Below are positions 1 through 11,086 of a stretch of DNA of 64,000 nucleotides, one piece after another. Within the stretch, counting starts at the first letter, position 1. Every line of letters starts with the position of its first letter. The notes beneath the pieces were generated by a model, which ran no database searches, was not told the DNA's origin, and saw only the letters and a program-made list of their open reading frames with translations. Source of the stretch: Halomonas sp. SSL-5 (GTDB taxonomy: Bacteria > Pseudomonadota > Gammaproteobacteria > Pseudomonadales > Halomonadaceae); the NCBI RefSeq assembly GCF_030708455.1, contig NZ_JAUYWF010000012.1:1-64000 (forward strand), in the 5' to 3' direction. Made by a program: the position numbers and the translations under genes.

Positions 1-1
1 T

Positions 2-77
2 GGTGGATGTAGCTCAGTGGTAGAGCCCCGGATTGTGGCTCCGGTGGTCGTGGGTTCGATCCCCATCATCCACCCCA
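2..77 (+). tRNA. tRNA-His (GTG anticodon)
   Basis: A complete cloverleaf can be folded. The acceptor strand at 3-9 pairs with 67-73. An extra G at position 2 faces C74, which is the G-1:C73 pair that defines bacterial tRNA-His. The anticodon stem CCGGA/TCCGG encloses the loop TTGTGGC, whose central triplet GTG reads His codons. The T-arm GGTTCGATCC is present and CCA is encoded at 75-77. It is probably the last gene of a tRNA cluster cut by the window edge; no terminator is obvious behind it. Confidence 0.95.
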
Positions 78-284
78 TTCCTTGATTCTTCAGTTCGACC
101 TACCTCTGGCTCGACCTTCACGAGTTTGGCCTTCCTGGCCTGGTCTTCAGGCAGCATCTATCAGAATCGATATTCAGCGCACGGTTTGCAGCACGCGGTC
201 GCCCAGGCGTCGGCGTTTTTGGCGTGGATGCGTCGCCGACCCTTGCAATCTCTCGCGTCGCCCCCATTTCTCTGGCCATGGCGC

Positions 285-313
285 TTGCCAGTGCCGGGCG
301 GGATTCATAAAAT
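285..313 (+). promoter_or_regulatory. Candidate sigma70 promoter for tig
   Basis: TTGCCA (285-290) and TAAAAT (308-313) are separated by 17 bases and lie about 60 bases upstream of the tig start. The rest of the 78-371 gap after the tRNA shows no reading frame with a ribosome-binding site. The promoter is assigned by eye only. Confidence 0.45.
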
Positions 314-371
314 CCCCCCTTTGAAATTCCATTCACGCAACACAATGCCCCCAGTCGGTAGAGGACATTTC

Positions 372-1736
372 ATGCAAGTTTCCGTCGATACGACCTCCCA
401 GATCGAACGCCGCATCACGGTTCAAGTACCGGCCGCCGAGATCGATGAGGCCGTCAACGCCCGTCTCAAGGATGCCGCCAAGAACGTTCGTATGGACGGT
501 TTTCGTCGGGGCAGGGTGCCGATGTCGGTGATTCGTCAGCGCTACGGCAGTGACGTGCGCAACGAGGTGGTGGGCGAGGTGATGCGTGAGCGCTACGTGC
601 GCGCCATCTCCGAGAACGAGCTCAACCCGGCCGGCTTCCCGCAGATCGAGCCTACCGTCAACGAGGCGGGCAAGGACCTGGAGTTCGTGGCGACCTTGGA
701 GGTCTACCCGGAGGTCGAGTTGGCCCCCATCGAGGGTACCGAGGTCGAGCGTCCCGTGGTCGAGGTGACCGAGGCCGATGTCGACGAGATGATCGACACC
801 CTGCGCAAGCAGAACGCTGCCTGGGAAGCGGTCGAGCGTGCCGCCGAGGATGGCGACCAGCTGACCATCGACTTCCAGGGCTTCCTGGGCGATGAGCCCT
901 TCGAGGGCGGCAGCGCCGAGGGTCACGACCTGGTGATCGGTTCCGGCAGCTTCATCCCCGGTTTCGAGGAGCAGCTCATCGGTGCCCAGGCCGGCGAAGA
1001 GAAGGAGATCAAGGTCACCTTCCCCGAGGACTACCAGGCCGAGAACCTGGCCGGCCAGGAAGCGACCTTCAAGGTCAAGGTCCACGCGGTGAAGGGTCAG
1101 GCCCTGCCCGAGATCGATGCCGAGTTCGTCACGAAGTTCGGCGTCGAGGACGGCGATCTCGACAAGTTCCGGTCCGAGGTCAAGAAGAACATGACCCGCG
1201 AGGCCAGCCAGGCTGTCGACAACCGCGTCAAGCAGCAGGTGCTCGGCGCGCTGCAGAAGGCCAACGAGATTCCGGTGCCCCAGGCCCTGGTTCAGCAGGA
1301 GACCGACGGCCTCAAGCGTCAGGCCGCCCAGCAGTTCGGCCTGGGCGAGGACTTCGATGTCTCCCAGCTGCCCAACGAGCTGTTCGAGGAGCAGGCTCGG
1401 AGCCGCGTCGAGGTGGGCCTGCTGCTGGCCGAGGTGATCAAGTCCAACGAGCTCGAGGCCAGCGACGACGAGATCCGCGCCAAGGTCCAGGAGCTCGCCG
1501 AGCAGTACCAAGAGCCCGAGCAGGTGGTCGAGCACTATATGGGCAACGACCAGCTCAAGACCCAGGTCAAGTCCGCTATCCTTGAAGAGAAGGCCGTGGA
1601 CGTGCTGCTGGCCCAGGCCACCGTCAAGGACGTCGAGATGTCCTATCAGGACGTGCTGGCCGCGGCTCAGCAGCAGGAAGAGGCCGACGAGGACGAGGAC
1701 AGCGAGGAGACCGGCGAGCAAGAGCGCCAGGCCTGA
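372..1736 (+). CDS. tig: Trigger factor, ribosome-associated chaperone/peptidyl-prolyl isomerase
   Basis: 454 residues, close to the usual 430-450. Trigger factor docks at the ribosomal tunnel exit and shields nascent chains. The N-terminal ribosome-binding signature GFRRGRVP is at residues 43-50. An FKBP-type PPIase domain spans roughly 155-240, and a long helical C-terminal chaperone domain ends in a very acidic Glu/Asp tail. The frame stays open upstream, but the ATG at 372 is chosen because the family begins with MQVSV-like sequence and GAGGA precedes it at 361-365. It is followed by clpP and clpX, the standard gammaproteobacterial order linking nascent-chain folding with protein degradation. 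Confidence 0.96.
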   Translation: MQVSVDTTSQIERRITVQVPAAEIDEAVNARLKDAAKNVRMDGFRRGRVPMSVIRQRYGSDVRNEVVGEVMRERYVRAISENELNPAGFPQIEPTVNEAGKDLEFVATLEVYPEVELAPIEGTEVERPVVEVTEADVDEMIDTLRKQNAAWEAVERAAEDGDQLTIDFQGFLGDEPFEGGSAEGHDLVIGSGSFIPGFEEQLIGAQAGEEKEIKVTFPEDYQAENLAGQEATFKVKVHAVKGQALPEIDAEFVTKFGVEDGDLDKFRSEVKKNMTREASQAVDNRVKQQVLGALQKANEIPVPQALVQQETDGLKRQAAQQFGLGEDFDVSQLPNELFEEQARSRVEVGLLLAEVIKSNELEASDDEIRAKVQELAEQYQEPEQVVEHYMGNDQLKTQVKSAILEEKAVDVLLAQATVKDVEMSYQDVLAAAQQQEEADEDEDSEETGEQERQA

Positions 1737-1778
1737 TCGAAGTCCCTGCGTCCCGGCCAGGGTCGGGGCGCCGTTTCA

Positions 1779-1810
1779 CGTCGCTTCCATTCATCGTCGC
1801 TTCCAGTCAT
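1779..1810 (+). repeat. 16-bp tandem direct repeat upstream of clpP
   Basis: CGTCGCTTCCATTCAT (1779-1794) is followed immediately by CGTCGCTTCCAGTCAT (1795-1810), differing at one base. It ends 22 bases before the clpP start, inside the tig-clpP spacer. It could be a slippage product or a repeated regulator site; nothing in the sequence decides which. Confidence 0.7.
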
Positions 1811-1832
1811 CGGATGCAAGGACAACACGCAG

Positions 1833-2453
1833 ATGAGCAACGAGTTCGATATCCAGAATGCCGGCGGCCTGGTGCCCATGGTGGTCGAGCAGAGCGCACG
1901 CGGCGAGCGTGCCTACGACATCTATTCCCGCCTGCTCAAGGAGCGTGTGATCTTCCTGGTGGGTCCGGTGGAAGACTACATGGCCAACCTGGTGGTGGCG
2001 CAGCTGCTGTTCCTGGAGTCCGAGAACCCGGACAAGGACATCCACCTGTACATCAACTCGCCGGGTGGCTCGGTGACGGCCGGCATGTCGATCTACGACA
2101 CCATGCAGTTCGTCAAGCCCGACGTCTCCACCGTGTGCATCGGTCAGGCGGCGAGCATGGGCGCGCTGCTGCTGGCCGGCGGTACGGCGGGCAAGCGTTT
2201 CTGCCTGCCCAACTCGCGGATGATGATCCACCAGCCGCTGGGCGGCTACCAGGGCCAGGCCTCGGACATCGAGATCCACACCCGTGAGATCCTCGGTATC
2301 CGCGACAAGCTCAACCGTATCCTGGCCCACCATACCGGCCAGGACATCGAGACCATCGCCCGGGATACCGACCGCGATAACTTCATGGACGGCAGCCAGG
2401 CCGCGGAGTATGGCCTGATCGACGCCGTGCTGGATAAGCGGCCCACATCCTGA
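1833..2453 (+). CDS. clpP: ATP-dependent Clp protease proteolytic subunit
   Basis: 206 residues, the normal length. It forms the tetradecameric serine-protease chamber fed by ClpX or ClpA. The catalytic triad is visible as Ser108 in GQAASMG, His133 in RMMIHQP and Asp182 in RDTDRDNF. Each is offset by three residues from the E. coli precursor numbering, as expected for a slightly shorter propeptide. The gene lies 96 bases after tig and about 110 bases before clpX. No heat-shock promoter was recognised in front of it. Confidence 0.97.
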   Translation: MSNEFDIQNAGGLVPMVVEQSARGERAYDIYSRLLKERVIFLVGPVEDYMANLVVAQLLFLESENPDKDIHLYINSPGGSVTAGMSIYDTMQFVKPDVSTVCIGQAASMGALLLAGGTAGKRFCLPNSRMMIHQPLGGYQGQASDIEIHTREILGIRDKLNRILAHHTGQDIETIARDTDRDNFMDGSQAAEYGLIDAVLDKRPTS

Positions 2454-2485
2454 TAGCGTGATTTGCATTACACGCTGATTGTTCC

Positions 2486-2503
2486 CGGCGGCGAAGGCCG
2501 CCG
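2486..2503 (+). other. Short GC-rich hairpin in the clpP-clpX spacer
   Basis: CGGCGGC (2486-2492) and GCCGCCG (2497-2503) form a 7-bp stem around a GAAG tetraloop. No T-run follows, so it is not a canonical terminator. It could slow transcription or protect the upstream clpP message from exonucleases. Its function is inferred. Confidence 0.4.
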
Positions 2504-2562
2504 TTGTGAGCTCGGTGGTGCCGGCACTGGCGGGCGCCACCAACATGAAAAGAGGTAAGCGA

Positions 2563-3843
2563 ATGGCCGACGGCAAAGGCAAGGACGACGGTGGCAAGCT
2601 GCTCTACTGCTCGTTCTGCGGCAAGAACCAGAACGAGGTGCGCAAGCTCATTGCCGGCCCGTCCGTCTATATCTGTGATGAGTGTGTCGACCTCTGCAAT
2701 GACATCATTCGCGAGGAGGTGCTCGATGCCGATGCCGAGAGCGACGATGAGCGTCTGCCGACGCCTCGCGAGATCCGTCACACCCTCGATGATTATGTGA
2801 TCGGCCAGGACCGCGCCAAGATGGTGCTGTCCGTTGCCGTCTATAACCACTACAAGCGCCTGAGCTCCGACGTGAAGAAAGACGACGTCGAGCTTGGCAA
2901 GTCGAACATCCTGCTGATCGGCCCCACCGGCAGCGGCAAGACGCTGCTCGCCGAGACCATGGCGCGGCTGCTCAACGTGCCGTTCACCATCGCCGATGCC
3001 ACCACGCTGACCGAAGCGGGCTATGTGGGCGAGGATGTCGAGAACATCATCCAGAAGCTGCTGCAGAAGTGCGACTACGATGTGGAGAAAGCCGAGCGCG
3101 GCATCGTCTACATCGACGAGATCGACAAGATCTCGCGCAAGTCGGACAACCCCTCCATCACCCGTGACGTCTCGGGGGAGGGCGTGCAGCAGGCGCTGCT
3201 GAAGCTGATCGAGGGCACCACCGCCTCGGTGCCGCCCCAGGGCGGGCGCAAGCATCCGCAGCAGGAGTTCCTGCAGGTTCACACCGGCAATATCCTGTTC
3301 ATCGTCGGCGGCGCCTTCGCCGGCCTCGACAAGGTGATCCGCGACCGCGCCGAGAAGGGCGGTATCGGCTTCAATGCCGAGGTCAAGAGCAAGGATGACA
3401 GCAAGCCGGTGGGCGATATCCTGGCCACCGTGGAACCCGAGGACCTGGTCAAGTTCGGCCTGATTCCGGAGTTCGTCGGTCGTCTGCCGGTCATCGCGAC
3501 GCTGACCGAGCTGACCGAGGATGCGCTGATCGAGATCCTCACCGAGCCCAAGAACTCGCTGATCAAGCAGTACGCCAAGCTGTTCGAGATGGAGAACGTG
3601 GCGCTGGAGTTCCGCGATGACGCCCTGCGGGCGGTGGCCGGCAAGGCCATGGCTCGCAAGACCGGCGCCCGCGGGCTGCGCTCCATCCTCGAATCGGTGC
3701 TGCTCGACACCATGTACGAGATCCCCTCGCTCGAGGGTGTCAGCAAGGTGGTGATCGACGCCTCGGTGATCAGCGGCGATAGCGAGCCGCTATTGATCTA
3801 CTCGCAGCAGCAGGACGCCGCCAGCGACGGTACCGACGGCTGA
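2563..3843 (+). CDS. clpX: ATP-dependent Clp protease ATP-binding subunit (unfoldase)
   Basis: 426 residues from the ATG at 2563. That start is chosen because AGAGG lies 7 bases upstream and the protein then begins like other ClpX proteins; an in-frame ATG at 2545 would only add six residues. The N-terminal C4 zinc-binding domain has Cys16, Cys19, Cys38 and Cys41. The Walker A motif GPTGSGKT is at 120-127, the pore loop GYVG at 153-156, and Walker B (IVYIDEID) near 181-188. The IGF loop that docks on ClpP is at 268-270. ClpX unfolds substrates, including ssrA-tagged proteins, and threads them into ClpP. Confidence 0.97.
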   Translation: MADGKGKDDGGKLLYCSFCGKNQNEVRKLIAGPSVYICDECVDLCNDIIREEVLDADAESDDERLPTPREIRHTLDDYVIGQDRAKMVLSVAVYNHYKRLSSDVKKDDVELGKSNILLIGPTGSGKTLLAETMARLLNVPFTIADATTLTEAGYVGEDVENIIQKLLQKCDYDVEKAERGIVYIDEIDKISRKSDNPSITRDVSGEGVQQALLKLIEGTTASVPPQGGRKHPQQEFLQVHTGNILFIVGGAFAGLDKVIRDRAEKGGIGFNAEVKSKDDSKPVGDILATVEPEDLVKFGLIPEFVGRLPVIATLTELTEDALIEILTEPKNSLIKQYAKLFEMENVALEFRDDALRAVAGKAMARKTGARGLRSILESVLLDTMYEIPSLEGVSKVVIDASVISGDSEPLLIYSQQQDAASDGTDG

Positions 3844-3864
3844 ACGATCGGGGCTTACCCCCCA

Positions 3865-3927
3865 CGGGAGCACCCTGTCTCCATCGCCGGCCCGGCCGGC
3901 TGGAGTCGCGGATGCTCCCGTTTTTTT
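3865..3927 (+). terminator. Rho-independent terminator of the clpP-clpX unit
   Basis: CGGGAGCA (3865-3872) pairs with TGCTCCCG (3913-3920). Two inner stems, CTCCA/TGGAG and GCCGG/CCGGC, extend the hairpin. Seven Ts follow directly at 3921-3927. This is the clearest intrinsic terminator in the window and separates clpX from lon. Confidence 0.88.
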
Positions 3928-3943
3928 ATGCGCCGGCTCCTGC

Positions 3944-3972
3944 CTTGCAAAGTCACCCGGTCGCCCCCATTC
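3944..3972 (+). promoter_or_regulatory. Candidate sigma32 (heat-shock) promoter for lon
   Basis: CTTGCAA (3944-3950) and CCCCATTC (3965-3972) are separated by 14 bases. They match the RpoH consensus CTTGAAA and CCCCATNT except for one -35 base and the last -10 base. The site lies 40 bases before the lon start and just after the clpX terminator, so lon would be an independent heat-shock transcription unit, as in E. coli. The call comes from visual matching only. Confidence 0.65.
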
Positions 3973-4011
3973 CATGGGGCATCCCTTCGATTTCCTTGAG
4001 GTACGTCTGCG

Positions 4012-6381
<2,370 letters not shown>

Positions 6382-6390
6382 GGTCAATTT

Positions 6391-6428
6391 CCCCACCATT
6401 ATTCAGCTAAAAGCCCGATATGGTGGGG
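6391..6428. other. Inverted repeat between lon and hupB
   Basis: CCCCACCAT (6391-6399) and ATGGTGGGG (6420-6428) are perfect 9-bp arms around a 20-base loop, ten bases after the lon stop. There is no T-run on either strand. It may end or stabilise the lon transcript, or bind a protein upstream of the hupB promoter. Confidence 0.55.
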
Positions 6429-6446
6429 CTCTGCCCCGAATGTTGC

Positions 6447-6476
6447 TTGACAGCGCTTTCTCCGTATTGCTATAAA
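6447..6476 (+). promoter_or_regulatory. Sigma70 promoter of hupB
   Basis: A perfect -35 TTGACA (6447-6452) is followed after 18 bases by TATAAA (6471-6476). An extra upstream C would allow CTATAA with a 17-base spacer. The site is 83 bases before the hupB start. This strong consensus suits an abundant nucleoid protein. Confidence 0.75.
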
Positions 6477-6558
6477 TTACCCTATGCTGTGATCGTGCTT
6501 GTCGGTTGAAACACCGGTTCGATTGGAGCCAATTTCCGAAAAAGTCAAGGGGTGAAGT

Positions 6559-6831
6559 GTGAACAAGTCTGAGCTGATCGAAGCCATCGCCGCGTCTGCC
6601 GATATTCCCAAGGCATCCGCCGCGCGTGCCCTGGATGCCATGGTGGATTCCGTGACCGATAGCCTCAAGAAAGGCGACAGTGTCTCCCTCGTCGGTTTCG
6701 GTACCTTCCAGGTGAAGGAGCGTGCCGCTCGCACCGGTCGCAACCCCCAGACCGGTCAGCCGATCGAGATCAAGGCGGCCAAGGTGCCCGGTTTCAAGGC
6801 CGGCAAGGCGCTGAAGGATTCCGTCAACTGA
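6559..6831 (+). CDS. hupB: DNA-binding protein HU, beta-type
   Basis: 90 residues, exactly the HU length. It starts with GTG and has a strong AAGGGG ribosome-binding site at 6547-6552. HU is a dimeric nucleoid protein that bends DNA. The signature [18 protein letters not shown] is visible at about 46-63, including the beta-arm RTGRNPQTG whose proline inserts into the minor groove. The position between lon and ppiD is the conserved gammaproteobacterial location of hupB rather than hupA. Confidence 0.96.
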   Translation: MNKSELIEAIAASADIPKASAARALDAMVDSVTDSLKKGDSVSLVGFGTFQVKERAARTGRNPQTGQPIEIKAAKVPGFKAGKALKDSVN

Positions 6832-6900
6832 TCCTGCGTCAACCTGGAGATGCGCGCCGCCCGCGCCGCTGATGGTTGACCGCCGATGGTTGATTGATAC

Positions 6901-6938
6901 AGGCGCATCGCCCCCGGCGGTGCGCCTGTCTTCGTTTT
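6901..6938 (+). terminator. Terminator after hupB
   Basis: AGGCGCATCGCC (6901-6912) pairs with GGCGGTGCGCCT (6916-6927) through one T-G wobble, leaving a 3-base loop. A T-rich tract ending in TTTT at 6938 follows. It separates the highly expressed hupB from ppiD. Confidence 0.75.
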
Positions 6939-6992
6939 ACTGACACCCGATTCCCTAGCCATCCATTTCGAGGCAACACTTCCGAGGCCAGC

Positions 6993-8810
6993 ATGCTGCA
7001 GAGTATTCGAGACCGCTCCCGAAGCTGGGGAGCCAAGATCATCGTCGGGGCAGTGGTCGTGACCATGGCGCTGTTCGGCGTCGAGTCGCTGGTGGGCCTG
7101 TTCGGCAACAGCGGTGACGAGGTCGCCGAGGTCAACGGCGAACCGATCATGCGCCAGGAGCTCGAGCTGTCCGTCCAGCGGGCCATCCGCAGCGGCCAGG
7201 TCCCGCCGGAGCAGGAGCGCGCGCTGCGTGGCCAGATGCTCGACACGCTGATCACCGACAAGGTGCTGAGCCAGTATGCCGAGGAGGGCGGCCTGCACCT
7301 CTCCGAGGAGCAGCTCGACCAGATCATCGTCTCGCTGCCCGAGTTCCAGGATCAGGAGGGACGCTTCGACAGCGAGCTGTTCCGCAACCGCCTGGCCAGT
7401 GCCGGCTATACGCCGGTGGGCTTTCGCGACCAGCTGCGCCGCGACATGAAGCAGCAGCAGCTGCAGCAGGGGCTGGCATTCAGCGACTTTACCCTGGAGA
7501 GCGAAGAGCAGCGCCTGGCCGAACTGCAGCGCCAGACGCGCACCTTCCGCCACGCGGCCCTGGATGCCGGATCGCTGGAGGAGGAGATCGTCCCCTCCGA
7601 GGCGGCCATCGAGGCGTACTACGCCGATCACCGGGACGACTTCCGCCGGCCCGAGCAGGTGCGCCTGAACTACGTGGTGCTCGATCGCCAGGCGATGGCC
7701 GAACAGGCGGAGGTCGACGAGCAGGCGCTGCGCGACGCCTGGCGCGAGCAGACCGCCGATGCCGATCGCCGGCTCTCGCACATCATGCTGAGCTTCGGCG
7801 GCGAGCGCACCCGTGAGGAGGCGATGGCCGAGTTGGAGGAGGTCCAGGCTCGCCTCGCCGAGGGTGAGTCCTTCGCCGACCTGGCCGCCCGGGTGTCCGA
7901 TGACACCGTCTCCGCCGAGCAGGGGGGTGACCTGGGTGTGGTCAGTCGCGGCTTCTTCGGCGAGGCCTTCGACGAGGCCGCCTTCTCGCTGGGTGAGGGG
8001 GAAGTTTCGGAGATCGTCGAGACCGACAACGGCCTGCACCTGCTGACCGTGACCGAGCTGGAGCGCCCGTCGTTCGAGTCCATGCGTGATGACCTGCGCC
8101 GTGAGCTGGCCCTGAGCCGGGTTTCCGGGGAGTTCAACGAGAAGGCCCAGCAGCTGATCGACGAGAGCTTCGCCGCCGATGACCTGCAGGGCGTCGCCGA
8201 GGATCTCGGGCTCGAGCTTCAGACCAGCGACTGGGTCTCCCGCGATGACGCCGAGGGCGTGCTCTCCGAGCCGGGCGTGATGACCCAGGCGTTCAGCGGC
8301 GACGTGCTCGAGGAGGGCTACAACAGCGAGGTGATCGAGCTGGATAACGATCGCCGCCTGGTGCTGCGCGTGGCCGAGCATCGCGAGGCGACCACGCTGC
8401 CGCTGGTCGATGTGCGTGACAAGGTGGCCGCCGAGGTCGCCCAAACGCTGCGTCGCGACGCGCTGCGTACCCGGGCCGATGAGCTCGTTGCCGCCCTGCG
8501 CGACGGTGAGTCGGTGGGCCTCGATTGGCAGCAGGCCGAGGAGGTCAGCCGTCAGCAGAGCCAGGGCCTGTCGCGCACGCTGGTGGACGCGGCCTTCCGG
8601 CTGCCGGCCCCCGAGGGTGATGCCCCGACCTATGGCGCGGTGGTCGATGGCGATCGCGCCGTGATCATCGCCCTTCAGTCGGTCGGCGAAGGCGAGGTGG
8701 ACGAAGAGGTCGAGCAGTTCGTCTCCTCCATGGCCGAACGCCTGCGTGCCCAGGCCGCCATCCAGGGGCTCATCGAGCACCTGCGCAGCGAGGCGGAGAT
8801 CAAGCGGTGA
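6993..8810 (+). CDS. ppiD: Periplasmic-facing chaperone PpiD (parvulin-type PPIase, membrane-anchored)
   Basis: 605 residues (E. coli about 620). The ATG at 6993 is chosen over longer open frame because the protein then begins MLQSIRDRSRSWGAK, the usual short cytoplasmic tail, followed by one membrane segment at about 16-36. A SurA-like N-terminal domain precedes a PpiC/parvulin domain at about 260-356, followed by a long C-terminal region. PpiD sits at the exit of the Sec translocon and helps newly exported proteins fold. GAGG lies about 6 bases before the start. The stop overlaps the next gene by a GTGA quartet, suggesting coupled translation. Confidence 0.93.
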   Translation: MLQSIRDRSRSWGAKIIVGAVVVTMALFGVESLVGLFGNSGDEVAEVNGEPIMRQELELSVQRAIRSGQVPPEQERALRGQMLDTLITDKVLSQYAEEGGLHLSEEQLDQIIVSLPEFQDQEGRFDSELFRNRLASAGYTPVGFRDQLRRDMKQQQLQQGLAFSDFTLESEEQRLAELQRQTRTFRHAALDAGSLEEEIVPSEAAIEAYYADHRDDFRRPEQVRLNYVVLDRQAMAEQAEVDEQALRDAWREQTADADRRLSHIMLSFGGERTREEAMAELEEVQARLAEGESFADLAARVSDDTVSAEQGGDLGVVSRGFFGEAFDEAAFSLGEGEVSEIVETDNGLHLLTVTELERPSFESMRDDLRRELALSRVSGEFNEKAQQLIDESFAADDLQGVAEDLGLELQTSDWVSRDDAEGVLSEPGVMTQAFSGDVLEEGYNSEVIELDNDRRLVLRVAEHREATTLPLVDVRDKVAAEVAQTLRRDALRTRADELVAALRDGESVGLDWQQAEEVSRQQSQGLSRTLVDAAFRLPAPEGDAPTYGAVVDGDRAVIIALQSVGEGEVDEEVEQFVSSMAERLRAQAAIQGLIEHLRSEAEIKR

Positions 8811-9853
8811 GGGATATCCCCGTCCACCTGATCACCGGCTTTCTGGGCAGCGGCAAGAGCACGCTCATCCACCACCTGATCGAGCAGAAGCCGCCCGGGG
8901 AGCGCTGGGCGGTGCTGATCAACGAGTTCGGCCAGGTGGGCATCGACCAGGCGATGTTCGAGTCCCGGGACGATCTGGTGGTCAAGGGGCTTCCCGGAGG
9001 CTGCCTCTGCTGCCAGCTGGCCTTCGTGATGCAGGCGACCCTGGTCAACCTGCTGCATCGCCACCGCCCCGACCGGCTGATCATCGAGCCTTCGGGGCTG
9101 GGGCATCCGGCGGGGCTGCTGGAGGTGTTGCGCGGCGAGGCCTTCGCCGAGGTCCTCGACGTGCGTAGCGTCGTGGCACTACTCGATCCTCGCCGCCTGG
9201 ACGACCCTCGGGCCCGGGAACACGAGACCTTCCGCGACCAGCTCGCCATGGCCGATGGCGTGGCCTTGACCATGACCGACCTGGCCACGCCGGCCCAGCT
9301 GGCCGCGGCGAGGGAATGGCTGGAGCGGCTGTGGCCGCCCAAGGGCTGGATCCTCGAGGCACCCGGCGGCGAGCTGCCCCTGGCGAGGCTGACGGTGGGC
9401 GAGCGAGGGGTGACACCCCGGGCGGAGGCCGACAGCGCTGCCCATCGGCACCTCAGGCAGGCGGCGGACGACTCTCGCGGCATGAGGGGCGTGGTGCTGG
9501 AGGAGTTTGTCGAAGCGCTGCCCGAGCCGGGCAGGCCCCGGCGGGAGAGCGGTAGCGCCCTGGGCCACGGGACCCTGGGCTGGCGGTGGCATCCGCAGGA
9601 CGTCTTCGATCTGGATCGCCTGGGGGAGCGACTGGGCGGGCTGCCGGGTCCCCTCAGGGTCAAGGGGGTCTTTCACACCGACGCCGGCTGGAAACTCTAC
9701 AATCGTGCCGCGGGGGCGGTCAGCCTGACCGATAGCGCCTGGCGGCGTGACTCACGCCTCGAGATCATCGGTGAGGCGGGGAGCCTGCCCGATCCCGAGG
9801 CGCTGGAGGTGCTGTTGCAGGGCTGTCTTACTGGCTCAGCGGAATCTCCCTGA
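8807..9853 (+). CDS. COG0523 (CobW/YeiR-like) GTPase, putative metal chaperone
   Basis: 348 residues starting with GTG inside a GTGA overlap with ppiD. Walker A GFLGSGKS is at 11-18. The metal-binding CxCC motif reads CLCC at 66-69. EPSGLGHP is near 94, as in the YeiR/YjiA/ZigA group, and a CobW C-terminal domain ends with the RLEIIGE signature. These proteins use GTP hydrolysis to deliver metals, often zinc, to client enzymes. The guanine-specificity motif normally written NKxD reads TMTD at 155-158, a departure from the family. No Zur box was recognised. The 3' end overlaps the convergent lpxH by 26 bases. YeiR is the closest family member I recall, but orthology is not proven. Confidence 0.85.
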   Translation: MRDIPVHLITGFLGSGKSTLIHHLIEQKPPGERWAVLINEFGQVGIDQAMFESRDDLVVKGLPGGCLCCQLAFVMQATLVNLLHRHRPDRLIIEPSGLGHPAGLLEVLRGEAFAEVLDVRSVVALLDPRRLDDPRAREHETFRDQLAMADGVALTMTDLATPAQLAAAREWLERLWPPKGWILEAPGGELPLARLTVGERGVTPRAEADSAAHRHLRQAADDSRGMRGVVLEEFVEALPEPGRPRRESGSALGHGTLGWRWHPQDVFDLDRLGERLGGLPGPLRVKGVFHTDAGWKLYNRAAGAVSLTDSAWRRDSRLEIIGEAGSLPDPEALEVLLQGCLTGSAESP

Positions 9854-10589
9854 GCCGCAGCGCACCGCCGTCGACCACGATCTCCCACCCCTTGCCGGGC
9901 TGCCAATCACCGAGCACGATGCGCTGTGCGCGCTGGCCGTCGACCTCGAGCTCATGCACCGCCGGGCGGTGAGTGTGGCCGTGGATCAGCGTCGTGACGC
10001 CGTGCGCGGCCATCACCTTGACCACCTCCTCGGGCGTCACGTCCATGATGTCCTCGGCCTTGTTGGAGTTGGCCTCACCGGACTGGGCGCGCAGCTGGCT
10101 GGCCAGGGCGACGCGCTGGTCGATGGGCATCGCCAGCACCTGCTGCTGCCACAGCGGATGGCGGGCCTGGGCGCGGAAGGCCTGGTAGGCCTCGTCCCGC
10201 GTGCACAGGCTGTCGCCATGCATCAGCAGCACCGGCTGGCCGCCGAGCTCGACCACGCTGGGATCCTCCAGCAGGGTGGCGCCGGCCTCGCGGGCGAAGC
10301 GCTCACCCAGCAGGAAGTCGCGGTTGCCATGCATCAGGAAGATCGCGGTGCCGTCCTCGGCCAGGCGCTTGAGCGCACGCGCGATACGCGCCGCCAGGTC
10401 GGCATTGCCGGTGGGGTCGGCGCCGGCGAGGTCCAGCAGGTCGTCGCCGATCCAGGCCTCGAAGAAGTCGCCGAGGATATACAGGGCATCGCTGCCGCAG
10501 GCGCGCTCCTCCAGCCAACGCAGGAAGCCCTCGGTGATCTCGGGGGCGCCGGGGTGCAGGTGCAGGTCGGAAATCAGCAGGGTGCGCAT
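9828..10589 (-). CDS. lpxH: UDP-2,3-diacylglucosamine diphosphatase (lipid A biosynthesis)
   Basis: 253 residues. LpxH hydrolyses UDP-2,3-diacylglucosamine to lipid X and UMP on the inner face of the inner membrane, the fourth step of lipid A synthesis. The calcineurin-like metallophosphoesterase motifs are present: Asp8 and His10 in SDLHLH, Asp41 in GDFFEAW, GNRD at 88-91, and C-terminal GHTHRP. The ATG at 10589 shares one base with the ppiB stop (TGATG), so ppiB-lpxH is one operon. The 3' end overlaps the convergent GTPase gene. Confidence 0.94.
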   Translation of the reverse strand: MRTLLISDLHLHPGAPEITEGFLRWLEERACGSDALYILGDFFEAWIGDDLLDLAGADPTGNADLAARIARALKRLAEDGTAIFLMHGNRDFLLGERFAREAGATLLEDPSVVELGGQPVLLMHGDSLCTRDEAYQAFRAQARHPLWQQQVLAMPIDQRVALASQLRAQSGEANSNKAEDIMDVTPEEVVKVMAAHGVTTLIHGHTHRPAVHELEVDGQRAQRIVLGDWQPGKGWEIVVDGGALRLREIPLSQ

Positions 10590-11086
10590 CACTCGCCCTT
10601 GACGTAGGCCTTTTCGATGATCACATCCTGGGCCGGCACGTCGGCGTGCATGCCGCGGCGGGTGGTCTCGACGTTCTTGATCTTCTCGACCACGTCCATG
10701 CCGTCGACCACGCGCCCGAACACGCAGTAGCCCCAGCCCTGAATGGACTTGCCGCTGTGGTTGAGGAAGGTGTTGTCGGCGACGTTGATGAAGAACTGGG
10801 CGGTGGCGGAGTGCGGGTCCTGGGTGCGGGCCATGGCCAGGGTGCCGATCTCGTTGGCCAGGCCGTTGTCGGCTTCGTTCTCGATCGGGTCGCGGGTCGG
10901 CTTCTGGTTGAAGTTCTCGTCGAAGCCGCCGCCCTGGACCATGAAGCCCTCGATCACGCGGTGGAAGAGAGTGCCGTCGTAGAAGCCGTCGCGCACATAC
11001 TGTTCGAAGTTGGCAGCGGTCTTGGGGGCCTTCTCGTGGTCGAGCTCGACGCTGATGTCGCCGTAGGTGGTCTGCAGAACGATCAT
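10589..11086 (-). CDS. ppiB: Cyclophilin-type peptidyl-prolyl cis-trans isomerase B (cytosolic)
   Basis: 165 residues, matching E. coli PpiB (164). The cyclophilin core is intact: [13 protein letters not shown] carries the active-site Phe and Arg, [10 protein letters not shown] follows, and a Trp is present in the [11 protein letters not shown] stretch. There is no signal peptide, so it is the cytoplasmic form. AGGAACTTACCC precedes the ATG as a ribosome-binding site. It is the first gene of a ppiB-lpxH operon and is divergent from glnS, an arrangement widespread in gammaproteobacteria. Confidence 0.95.
   Translation of the reverse strand: MIVLQTTYGDISVELDHEKAPKTAANFEQYVRDGFYDGTLFHRVIEGFMVQGGGFDENFNQKPTRDPIENEADNGLANEIGTLAMARTQDPHSATAQFFINVADNTFLNHSGKSIQGWGYCVFGRVVDGMDVVEKIKNVETTRRGMHADVPAQDVIIEKAYVKGE

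Noticed and set aside
78..371. An N-terminally extended tig starting near position 33
   Set aside because: That start lies inside tRNA-His; the family N-terminus and ribosome-binding site place the start at 372.
6391..6428. The lon-hupB inverted repeat as an intrinsic terminator
   Set aside because: The stem is good but no T-run follows on either strand, so it is kept only as an inverted repeat.
6756..8780. A 674-codon open frame antisense to ppiD
   Set aside because: Same antisense pattern; the plus strand has the parvulin and membrane-anchor signatures.
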